Below are positions 19,131 to 25,959 of a stretch of DNA of 64,000 bases, piece by piece. The notes beneath the pieces were generated by a model. The model had not been told where the DNA came from and did no database searches. It saw nothing but the letters and a program-made list of their open reading frames with translations. Positions within the stretch are counted from its first letter, which is position 1. Every line of letters starts with the position of its first letter. Both the position numbers and the translations under genes were made by a program. This DNA is from Paraburkholderia acidipaludis NBRC 101816 (GTDB lineage Bacteria > Pseudomonadota > Gammaproteobacteria > Burkholderiales > Burkholderiaceae): contig NZ_BAXZ01000016.1 of NCBI RefSeq assembly GCF_000684975.1, forward strand, positions 136,354 through 200,353, written 5' to 3'.

Positions 19131-19865
19131 CTATCCGTGTCCACGCACAGGTGCTTCCATGCCGTGGCGTTGCCGGATCTCGTCGCCTGGCGGTGCAGCG
19201 ACAAAGTCGAGAAAGCCCTGCGCGGCCAGGCGCTGCGAAGTCGCGGCGGTACACGCGGCGGCGAACACCGTCACGAGCTGGATGTCGTCCGGCAATGCGC
19301 CGGCAATCTGCACACCCGGAACGTTGACGAGTTCGCTGAACTGCTGAAAACCCAGTTCCACTTCGCCGCGCGCGAGCAGCGCGGCCACCGGCACACCCGG
19401 CGGCGCCTGCACGAGGCGTTCGGTGACGGTCTGCGCCATGCCCCAGCGATCGAGCAGCTTCGCGAGATGCGCGCCGCTCGGTCCCGTCGAATAGCCGATG
19501 CGACGCGCCTCCTGCACCGCGCGACGCACGGCGTCCTCATCGTGCAGACCGGGAAGCGCAGCGCCGGCCGGCACCGCGATCGCCACGCCCGAACGCGCCA
19601 CCTCGACCCGCGTGCCGAGGTCGACGTGCCCTTGCACGCCAAGACGCGCGAGCGCATCGTCGGCGAGCACCACGAAATCGAACGGCTCGCCTTCGGCTAC
19701 GCGGCGCGCCGCCTCCACGCCGCCCACCGACTCGATGTACGGCACCGTTCCCTCATCGCCGGCCAATCGCGAGCGCCAGGCCTCGACGAAGTCCGCAAGA
19801 ACGAGGCGCGTCGCCATCGACGAAATACCCATGAGCGCCGGCTGCCGTGCCATGATTGCCGCCAT
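19131..19865 (-). CDS. substrate-binding-domain protein without an obvious signal peptide
   Basis: This 244-residue protein resembles the ModA/periplasmic-binding-protein type II fold (an IGYSTGPSGAHLAKLLDRWG segment, an ARGEVELGFQQFSEL segment and a VTVFAA segment). Annotation pipelines often call such proteins molybdate-binding. The N terminus (MAAIMARQPALMGISSMA) is not a convincing signal peptide and no permease or ATPase gene is nearby, so a transport role is doubtful. The start at 19865 overlaps the ligK stop by one base (TGATG), pointing to translational coupling. It could be a cytoplasmic sensor or binding protein for an aromatic acid; that is inference. Confidence 0.75.
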   Translation of the reverse strand: MAAIMARQPALMGISSMATRLVLADFVEAWRSRLAGDEGTVPYIESVGGVEAARRVAEGEPFDFVVLADDALARLGVQGHVDLGTRVEVARSGVAIAVPAGAALPGLHDEDAVRRAVQEARRIGYSTGPSGAHLAKLLDRWGMAQTVTERLVQAPPGVPVAALLARGEVELGFQQFSELVNVPGVQIAGALPDDIQLVTVFAAACTAATSQRLAAQGFLDFVAAPPGDEIRQRHGMEAPVRGHG

Positions 19866-20548
19866 CAGTCGATGTAGCGCAGGCCCAGCTTTTCGAGCGG
19901 CTCGCGCATCTTGTACATGTCGAGGCCAAGCACGCCCGAAGCCAGCTTCGCGCGCTTTTCCTCTTCCAGCGCCTCGCGCGCGCTGGCCTTGTCCAGCGTG
20001 TCCGGCGCCTTCGCAGCGGGCACGACCGCCACGCCGTCGCTGTCCGCCACGATCACGTCGCCCGGGTGCACGAGCGCGCCCGCACAGACCACCGGAATGT
20101 TCACCGAGCCGAGCGTCGCCTTGATCGTGCCTTTCGCCGAAATCGCCCTGCTCCACACCGGGAAATCCATTTGCTGCAAGACGCTCACGTCGCGCACGCC
20201 GCCGTCGATGACGAGCGCCCGCGCGCCGCGCGCCTTGAAGCTCGTGGCGAGCAGATCGCCGAAGTAGCCGTCGGTGCAATCCGCCGTGACGCCCGCCACC
20301 ACGACGTCGCCAGGGCGGATCTGTTCGGCCGCCACGTGCAGCATCCAGTTGTCGCCGGGATGCAGCAGCACCGTGACCGCCGTGCCCCACGCGCGCGCGC
20401 CGGCATAGATGGGCCGCATGTACGGCTTCATGAGGCCCGTGCGGCCCATGGCTTCATGCACGGTCGCGCTGCCGAGCGCGCCGAGCCCGTCTGCCGCGCG
20501 GCTATCCGCGCGCGCGATGTTGCGATAAACGACTCCGAGTTCGTACAT
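19865..20548 (-). CDS. ligK: 4-carboxy-4-hydroxy-2-oxoadipate aldolase / oxaloacetate decarboxylase
   Basis: The 227-residue protein has the class II HMG/CHA aldolase (RraA-like) fold. It cleaves 4-carboxy-4-hydroxy-2-oxoadipate to pyruvate and oxaloacetate, the last step of 4,5-cleavage of gallate and protocatechuate. Conserved segments include LGSATVHEAMGR near the N terminus, DCTDGYFGDLLA, and VIDGGVRD, whose Arg-Asp pair binds substrate and metal. The start at 20548 (MYELGVVYRNI) is typical of LigK and sits two bases after the ligJ stop. The pairing with ligJ fixes the pathway. The same protein is called GalC or ProA in other bacteria. Confidence 0.93.
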   Translation of the reverse strand: MYELGVVYRNIARADSRAADGLGALGSATVHEAMGRTGLMKPYMRPIYAGARAWGTAVTVLLHPGDNWMLHVAAEQIRPGDVVVAGVTADCTDGYFGDLLATSFKARGARALVIDGGVRDVSVLQQMDFPVWSRAISAKGTIKATLGSVNIPVVCAGALVHPGDVIVADSDGVAVVPAAKAPDTLDKASAREALEEEKRAKLASGVLGLDMYKMREPLEKLGLRYID

Positions 20549-20550
20549 GG

Positions 20551-21576
20551 TCAGCGTCCTTGTGCCTTGAGCGCGGCGTCGAGGCGCGGATACACGCGCC
20601 GCGCGTTGCCTTCGTAAATCTTGTAGCGCTGATCGGGATTCATTTCGGATGCCTCGATATAGCGCCTCGTGTCGTCGAAATAGTGGCCGGTTTGCGGATC
20701 GATGCCGCGCACGGCGCCGATCATCTCGCTCGCGAACAGGATGTTGTCGACGGGAATCACTTTGGTAAGCAGATCGATGCCCGGCTGGTGATAGACGCAG
20801 GTATCGAAGAAGAGGTTGTTCAGCAGATGCTCTTCGAGCAGCGGCTTCTTCAGCTCCTGCGCAAGACCGCGGAAGCGGCCCCAGTGGTACGGCACGGCAC
20901 CGCCGCCATGCGGGATCACGAACTTGAGCGTGGGAAACTCGCGGAACAGGTCCGACGTGAGGCATTGCATGAACGCCGTGGTGTCCGCGTTCAGGTAGTG
21001 CGCGCCCGTGGTGTGGAAGCATGCATTGCAGCTCGTGCTCACATGCACCATCGCCGGAATGTCGTACTCCACCATCTTCTCGTAGAGCGGGTACCAGTAG
21101 CGGTCGGAGAGCGGCGGGCTTGTCCAGTGTCCGCCCGACGGGTCGGGATTCAGGTTGACCGCCACGTTGCCGTACTGCTCCACGCATTTCACGAGCTCGG
21201 GAATACAGGTGGCGACGTCCACGCCGGGACTCTGCGGCAGCATCGCGGCCGGAATGAAGTGCTGCGGAAACAGCTGGCTCACGCGGTAGCACAGTTCGTT
21301 GCAGATCGCGGCCCAACTGCTCGACACTTCGAAATCGCCGATGTGATGCGCCATGAAACTCGCGCGGGGGCTGAACACGGTGAGATCGAGACCGCGTTCG
21401 CGCATGAGGCGCAGCTGGTTCTGCTCGATCGATTCGCGCAACTCGTCGTCGCTGATTTTCAGCTCGGACGCCCGGGGCATGTCGGCCGGGTTGGCGATGC
21501 CTGCGATCTGGCGGTTGCGCCAGGCCTCCAGCGCCTTGGGCGCCGTCGTGTAGTGACCGTGGATATCGATAATCAT
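20551..21576 (-). CDS. ligJ: 4-oxalomesaconate hydratase (amidohydrolase family)
   Basis: The 341-residue metal-dependent amidohydrolase-fold enzyme hydrates 4-oxalomesaconate to 4-carboxy-4-hydroxy-2-oxoadipate. H6-x-H8 in MIIDIHGHY is the metal-binding HxH. PHGGGAVPYHWGR and LFASEMIGAVRGIDP are further family blocks that I recognise from Sphingobium LigJ, and the length agrees with that protein. The ATG at 21576 has AAAGGA 6 bases upstream; a TTG two codons earlier is less likely. It is the first gene of the minus-strand operon ligJ-ligK-binding protein-MFS transporter. No ring-cleavage dioxygenase gene or tautomerase gene is present here. Confidence 0.94.
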   Translation of the reverse strand: MIIDIHGHYTTAPKALEAWRNRQIAGIANPADMPRASELKISDDELRESIEQNQLRLMRERGLDLTVFSPRASFMAHHIGDFEVSSSWAAICNELCYRVSQLFPQHFIPAAMLPQSPGVDVATCIPELVKCVEQYGNVAVNLNPDPSGGHWTSPPLSDRYWYPLYEKMVEYDIPAMVHVSTSCNACFHTTGAHYLNADTTAFMQCLTSDLFREFPTLKFVIPHGGGAVPYHWGRFRGLAQELKKPLLEEHLLNNLFFDTCVYHQPGIDLLTKVIPVDNILFASEMIGAVRGIDPQTGHYFDDTRRYIEASEMNPDQRYKIYEGNARRVYPRLDAALKAQGR

Positions 21577-21899
21577 GAACAATCCTTTGGCATTCGCGCC
21601 GCCCTGGTGAGCCGTCGCGACAGATTGAACATGAAGATAAGGAGCCGGTCAGTGGTCCGGCTATGCGGGGTTAACCAGAAATCAGGGGAGCCGCGGGGGC
21701 CGTCCGGGGGCCCTGGAGGCGTGCCCGATGCCTACCGCGCGGGGCGCTTCGCCTTGCGGGACAAGGCTTGTCTTATCTTGAGGCGAGGGAGTACGAACGC
21801 GCTTACGATCCGCTCGCGCGCACGGTCTCCCATAAACAGAATCGATACCGCATGAAAGAGTTCGCAATCGCCGCGCCGGCGGTATGGGCAAGGTTGCGC
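21577..21899. other. intergenic region upstream of ligJ
   Basis: These 323 bases lie between the ligJ start and the stop of the PPOX-fold gene. They should hold the promoter of the ligJ operon on the minus strand. I see no convincing -35/-10 pair, no LysR-type dyad and no credible coding sequence. A short GCCGG/CCGGC hairpin lies around 21640-21660. Confidence 0.4.
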
Positions 21900-22397
21900 T
21901 CAGGCGAAGCCGCGCAGCATCGCGACCTGCTCGCGCCACCGCGCGAGCACCCTCTCCGGCTCGTGCAGACGGAACATCACGCCGCTTAGGACCTCTGCGT
22001 ATTTCGCGCGATGCTCGTGAACTGCCTCGATCGTCACCCGGAACACCGTGAGATCGAGTGCCGTCTGATGCTCCGCCACGATGCTCGCGCGGCCGCGTAT
22101 TTCCAGCAGCGCGCCGTCGTGGACGAGCGACAGCGTCAGCCGGCCATCGCGATGCAGATTCCGGGCCGTGTTCGACTGCGGCCAGATCGCAACGAGCAAT
22201 TCGGCCGGCCCCACGGCGAGCATCTCGCCGACACTCAACTGCGCCGCATGCGGCCAGCCATCGGAACCGAGCGTCGAAAGGCGGATCGCCTCGCCGAGGC
22301 GCGCTTCGAGATGGTCGCCGTCGAGATCCTGCAACACCTGCTGCGGCAATACGTCGGTAACAGGCGCCGCGTTGCGCATAACCTCGCGTTCGTCCAT
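21900..22397 (-). CDS. pyridoxamine 5'-phosphate oxidase-fold (flavin-binding split barrel) protein
   Basis: This is a 165-residue cytoplasmic protein. Its central part (RLSTLGSDGWPHAAQLSVGE, then AIWPQSNTARNLHRDGRLTL) reads as the split-barrel fold of PPOX/FMN-binding proteins. The ATG at 22397 has AAGGAG 6 bases upstream; the extra upstream in-frame codons are not supported. It follows the zinc-type dehydrogenase gene on the same strand by 80 bases and could be its operon partner. Family members bind FMN, F420 or haem and have varied roles; the substrate is not evident. Confidence 0.8.
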   Translation of the reverse strand: MDEREVMRNAAPVTDVLPQQVLQDLDGDHLEARLGEAIRLSTLGSDGWPHAAQLSVGEMLAVGPAELLVAIWPQSNTARNLHRDGRLTLSLVHDGALLEIRGRASIVAEHQTALDLTVFRVTIEAVHEHRAKYAEVLSGVMFRLHEPERVLARWREQVAMLRGFA

Positions 22398-22477
22398 CGG
22401 TTTCTCCTTGCCTCGGGCTGTCAACGTTGCATTAGACTCGACCGAGACGCCTCGATGCAAGGCGAACCGGACCCCTC

Positions 22478-23491
22478 TCACCATTCGGCCACGATCTTGC
22501 CGAAATGATTGCCGCCTTCCTGGAAGCGGAACGCCTCGGCCAGTTGCTCCAGCGCGAAGCTGCGGTCGATGACCGGACGCACGCCGGTCTGCTCCAGTGC
22601 CGCAACGTACTCCTGCTGCTGGCGGCGGCTACCCACGATAAGCCCCTGCAGGCGAGCTTGCCGCGCCATCAGCATCGAAGTCGGAACCTCGCCCTGCCGG
22701 CCGGTCAGCACGCCGATGAGCGAGATGTGGCCGCCCACGCGCACCGCGTGGATGGACTGCGCCAGCGTACCCGGGCCGCCTGGCTCGATGACGTGATCCA
22801 CGCCATGCCCGCCGGTCAGTTCGCGCACCGCCTTGCCCCAATCGGCGCGCTGGCGGTAGTTGATGCCGTGGTCGGCCCCCAGTGCGCGAGCGCGATCGAG
22901 CTTCTCGTCGGACGAGGATGTGACGATGACCTGCGCGCCCATCGCCTTCGCGATCTGCAAGGCCATGATCGAAACGCCGCCTGTACCGAGTGTCAGCACG
23001 ACATCGCCCGCCTTCAGCTGAGCGTCGCCCACCAGCGCGCGCCAGGCGGTGAGCCCGGCGGTGGTGATCGTCGCCGCTTCCGCGTGGCTCCAACCGCGCG
23101 GCGCGCGAGTGAAGGCACTGGCTGGCCGCACCGCGTACTGCGCGGCGTAGCCGTCGATACCGTCGCCGGGCGTGCCGGCAAAACTGCCTACGGCGTCGAA
23201 CGCGGGACCGGCCGGCCACTGCGGAAAAAAGCAGGACACCACATGATCGCCGGGCTGGAACTCCGTGACGCCGGCGCCCACGGCCTCCACCACGCCGGCA
23301 CCGTCGGCCATCGGCACGCGGCCGTCGGCGGTCGGAATGCTGCCGTTGGCGACCAGCAGGTCGTGGAAATTCAGTGACGTGGCATGCAGCGCGACGCGAA
23401 TCTCGCCTGCGCCGGGCTGCCCCGGATCGGCCAGATCGCGAATCTCCAGGCGATCGAGACCGCCCGGTGCCTTGACAACGATGGCTTTCAC
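22478..23491 (-). CDS. quinone-reductase-like medium-chain dehydrogenase (MDR family)
   Basis: The 337-residue NAD(P)H-dependent oxidoreductase has an N-terminal GroES-like domain (SLNFHDLLVANG, PMADGAGVVEAVG) and a Rossmann domain with the TLGTGGVSIMALQIAKAMGA nucleotide motif. The usual catalytic zinc ligands Cys/His of alcohol dehydrogenases are absent at the SLNFHDLL position, as in zeta-crystallin/quinone oxidoreductase-type members. Its ATG overlaps the stop of the SRPBCC gene (ATGA), so the two are translationally coupled. It probably reduces an enone or quinone intermediate of an aromatic or polyketide-like compound, judged from the partner. The substrate is unknown. Confidence 0.88.
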   Translation of the reverse strand: MKAIVVKAPGGLDRLEIRDLADPGQPGAGEIRVALHATSLNFHDLLVANGSIPTADGRVPMADGAGVVEAVGAGVTEFQPGDHVVSCFFPQWPAGPAFDAVGSFAGTPGDGIDGYAAQYAVRPASAFTRAPRGWSHAEAATITTAGLTAWRALVGDAQLKAGDVVLTLGTGGVSIMALQIAKAMGAQVIVTSSSDEKLDRARALGADHGINYRQRADWGKAVRELTGGHGVDHVIEPGGPGTLAQSIHAVRVGGHISLIGVLTGRQGEVPTSMLMARQARLQGLIVGSRRQQQEYVAALEQTGVRPVIDRSFALEQLAEAFRFQEGGNHFGKIVAEW

Positions 23492-24012
23492 GACTGCTTA
23501 TCCTGAAGGGCCGCCGCGACGAGGCCGTCCAGCCAGTCCTGGTGACCGTTGATCATCGGGTTCGGTTTGGACTCGCGCAATTCCTGCGCCGGCTTGCCCT
23601 TCTGCGTCTCCTGCGTGAGGATGCGCACGCGACCGCCGTCGAGATCCTCCACGAGCCACGCATGGTGCACGTCGAGACGCGCCGCGGTACCTTCCTCGCC
23701 CACCCAGCCGTGCCAGGCCACGCGGCCGGGCTGACCGCCAGCCGGGGGAATGTATTCGCTGCACCGCGCCTCCACCGGGAATCCGAACGTCTCGAAGTAA
23801 AAACGTGCGCCGTTTCCGAGTTCGGGGCCCTTGCCGTCGTAAAAGCGGATATTGGCCGAATTTGCGTAGTAGGCGGGCCAGCGCGACGGCGTGCCCAGCA
23901 GCGGCCAGACATCGGCCGCGCTCAGGCCCGCCACGATCACTTCGTTCGACGCGTAATTGTCGGTAAAGCCCGGCACGTAGCCCTCGGGCCAGATGATTGC
24001 GTTCATTTTCAT
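23488..24012 (-). CDS. SRPBCC (START/polyketide-cyclase-like) protein
   Basis: This is a 174-residue helix-grip protein. The order EVIVAGLSAADVWPLLGTPS, RFYFETFGFPVEARCSEY, and the C-terminal helix ending HQDWLDGLVAAAL is that of SRPBCC-domain proteins with a hydrophobic ligand cavity. The ATG at 24012 has AAGGAG 7 bases upstream; another ATG two codons later is possible. It is the first gene of a two-gene operon with the quinone-reductase-like dehydrogenase and is divergent from a LysR gene, which probably controls it. The ligand is unknown. Confidence 0.85.
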   Translation of the reverse strand: MKMNAIIWPEGYVPGFTDNYASNEVIVAGLSAADVWPLLGTPSRWPAYYANSANIRFYDGKGPELGNGARFYFETFGFPVEARCSEYIPPAGGQPGRVAWHGWVGEEGTAARLDVHHAWLVEDLDGGRVRILTQETQKGKPAQELRESKPNPMINGHQDWLDGLVAAALQDKQS

Positions 24013-24057
24013 TCGGCAGCTCCTTGATGACACCGCTCATGATCGGCGCTATGCTGG

Positions 24058-24083
24058 AATAAATCCAATCGCAATAATTTATT
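24058..24083. promoter_or_regulatory. AT-rich dyad between the SRPBCC operon and lysR: candidate LysR operator
   Basis: AATAAAT at 24058-24064 and ATTTATT at 24077-24083 are perfect inverted 7-base arms separated by 12 bases. The element lies in the 80-base divergent promoter region between the SRPBCC start (24012) and the LysR start (24093). LysR-type regulators usually bind such interrupted dyads between divergent genes. Binding is inferred. Confidence 0.55.
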
Positions 24084-24092
24084 TTTGCCATC

Positions 24093-25073
24093 ATGAACAG
24101 TGATATCAGGACGATGGACCTGAATCTCCTCAAGGCGCTGGATGCCCTGCTCGACGAACGCAGCGTCACACGCGCAGCGGCGCGGCTTTCGCTGACCCAG
24201 CCCGCCGTGAGCGGCATGCTCACGCGCCTGCGCGAGCGCTTTGCCGATCCCCTGTTCGTGCGCACCCAGCGCGGCATCGTGCCGACCGCTCGCGCACTGG
24301 AACTGGCGGGCCCCGTCAAGCAGATCCTGAACGAAATCGAAGGCCTGCTGCGCCCGCCCGCGTTCGATCCCGCCACCGCCGACATGGTGTTGCCCCTCGC
24401 CGCCACCGACTACGCGCTGCGCGCGGTCGTCGTGCCTTTTCTTTCGGTGCTCCGGCGCGAGGCGCCCGGCATTCGCATTGCCGTGCTGCCCGTTCAGGAC
24501 ACGCGGCTGCACACGCAGCTGGAACGCGGCGAAATCGACCTGGCGCTGGTTACGCTGGACAGTGCGGCGGCGGACCTGCACGCGCGGCGCCTGTTCGACG
24601 AGCGCTACGTCTGCATCATGCGCGCGGATCATCCCGGCGCCGTGAGAGGCCGGCTCACGCTGGACCGGTTCTGCACGCTGGACCATGCTTTGGTCTCCTA
24701 TACAGGCGGCAGCTTCGAGGGCGTGACCGACGCAGCATTGGCCCGGCTCGGGCGCAAGCGGCGCGTTGCCCTTTCGGTGACGAGCTTTCTCGTGCTGCCC
24801 GAGATCCTGCGCCAGAGCGACCTGATCGCGGTGGTGCCGAGCCGGCTGGCCGCGCATACCGATGGCCTCGTGCAGTGCGAACCGCCGCTCGACATACCGG
24901 GCTTCAGCAAATACGCGGCGTGGCACGAACGCACGCATCACGATGCGGGGCATCGCTGGGTGCGGGAACGGCTTTTTGGAGTCTGCGAGGATTTGCCCGA
25001 TGAGCGGGTGGTGGGGGCGGGTAACGCCAGGCGACAGCGTAGGGGAGCGGGTGTCAAGCCTGGAGGAAGGTAA
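24093..25073 (+). CDS. LysR-family transcriptional regulator
   Basis: The protein is 326 residues. The N-terminal helix-turn-helix (LNLLKALDALLDERSVTRAA, then LTQPAVSGMLTRLRE) spans about residues 10-65, and a LysR substrate-binding domain fills the rest, with RADHPGA near residue 175. It is divergent from the SRPBCC/dehydrogenase operon, with a palindrome between them, and so is the likely regulator of those genes. The last about 30 codons after the conserved domain are Arg/Gly-rich and run towards the decayed DUF190/PIN sequence on the other strand, so the true C terminus may have been altered by that rearrangement. Confidence 0.88.
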   Translation: MNSDIRTMDLNLLKALDALLDERSVTRAAARLSLTQPAVSGMLTRLRERFADPLFVRTQRGIVPTARALELAGPVKQILNEIEGLLRPPAFDPATADMVLPLAATDYALRAVVVPFLSVLRREAPGIRIAVLPVQDTRLHTQLERGEIDLALVTLDSAAADLHARRLFDERYVCIMRADHPGAVRGRLTLDRFCTLDHALVSYTGGSFEGVTDAALARLGRKRRVALSVTSFLVLPEILRQSDLIAVVPSRLAAHTDGLVQCEPPLDIPGFSKYAAWHERTHHDAGHRWVRERLFGVCEDLPDERVVGAGNARRQRRGAGVKPGGR

Positions 25074-25105
25074 TGCACTTTCCAGCTGCCCCTGACACTC
25101 CCCTT

Positions 25106-25234
25106 GAAGGGGTTTAGCACGCGCGCACCTGTACCAGCAAAGTCATCGACATTGCGCGTTACCACCGTCAGGTCATGAATCACCGCAGTCGCGGCGATCG
25201 ATGCAAGCATTGCCACACCGCGGCGACCCGATGC
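25106..25234 (-). pseudogene. C-terminal fragment of a PIN-domain (VapC-like) toxin
   Basis: Translation of the minus strand gives ASIAATAVIHDLTVVTRNVD followed by a DF...VLNPF ending. This is the typical end of PIN-domain ribonuclease toxins (…IAATA..H.LT.VTRN..DF...G..VLNPF). The N-terminal two thirds, including the first catalytic acidic residues, are missing, and no antitoxin gene is adjacent. It is fused in frame to a DUF190 N-terminal fragment, so the whole is a dead remnant. Confidence 0.7.
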
Positions 25235-25360
25235 GCAGTCAACGACCGTGGCGCCATGTATGCCGAGCTGCTTCGCCCCGTGCAGCAGCCGCTCCGTGAC
25301 CATTTGATGGCCATGACGGCGATTTTGCCCGGTGTAGAACATTAGCTGGTAGCCGTTCAT
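25235..25360 (-). pseudogene. N-terminal fragment of a DUF190-family protein
   Basis: MNGYQLMFYTGQNRRHGHQM and the following about 20 residues, up to GIHGATVVD, match the start of DUF190 proteins as I remember them. Those are usually about 110 residues and are encoded next to fluoride or ion channels. After about 41 residues the frame passes directly into the end of a PIN-domain toxin, so this is a truncated gene. No fluoride channel gene is nearby. Confidence 0.6.
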
Positions 25361-25417
25361 CTCCGCTGTCCCTCCGCCAATCGGTGCCGCAAGCTTTCCA
25401 AAAAAATTCCAGTGCAT

Positions 25418-25959
25418 CGCCTGCGCTTCAGCGCAGGCTGCAAAACGGTCACAGGTCTCACGGTTTCACCGGACGTGAATGCATTCAACCCACGCGATCA
25501 AAATCAGGATTTACCCTTTATATGGAAAACGAGGGCAACCCGAACACGGCACTGATAACCCGGCCGAGGCGCCATTTTTGTCAAGGCTTTTCTCATGCAA
25601 AGGGCCAGACTTATTTACTGGAAATTTTCCGCTCCATAACCCATCGAACTGTCATCTTCGTGACTTGACCGCCCCGCGCACCGGCCCTCCAAAGGCCTCG
25701 CCCCAAAGAAAGTCCAACCGTTCGTTTTTTAAAACCACCTCAATGTCGATCTAGAACAACATGTAAAACGTTAAAATCGGCAAATGCATTTGGCAAACCT
25801 TTGACTTTCTAGAGATTTATGTTACCTTGCGCCTCCTAAAGAGGGAGTCAACAGCACCGCGCACTGGGCCACGCTTCGTCGGAATTCAGTAATTCCATTG
25901 ACCGATTTATGCGCGCTGAAGTGTTCTCCGCCGACTAAATTCTTACCGGGTATGGAAAG
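25418..25959. other. long AT-richer leader region upstream of the pel operon
   Basis: These 542 bases have no credible gene. A perfect hairpin of 8-base arms (GCCTGCGC, loop TTCA) lies at 25419-25438. From about 25720 the sequence becomes markedly richer in A/T than the surroundings. A TTGACT at 25801-25806 is the best -35 candidate, followed 16 bases later by TACCTT as a weak -10. The pel promoter and any c-di-GMP-responsive control should lie here, but no known operator was recognised. Confidence 0.45.

Noticed and set aside
19131..19865. Assignment of the binding-fold protein as a periplasmic molybdate transporter component (ModA)
   Set aside because: There is no convincing signal peptide and no modB/modC. 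The operon points to aromatic-acid metabolism.
21640..21660. Short GCCGG/CCGGC hairpin as a terminator or riboswitch
   Set aside because: The stem is only five bases, with no T run or conserved leader structure.
25790..25806. A possible sigma-54 promoter (TTGGCA followed by TTTGAC) before pelA
   Set aside because: The -12 element lacks the TTGC core at the right spacing, so the match is not better than chance.
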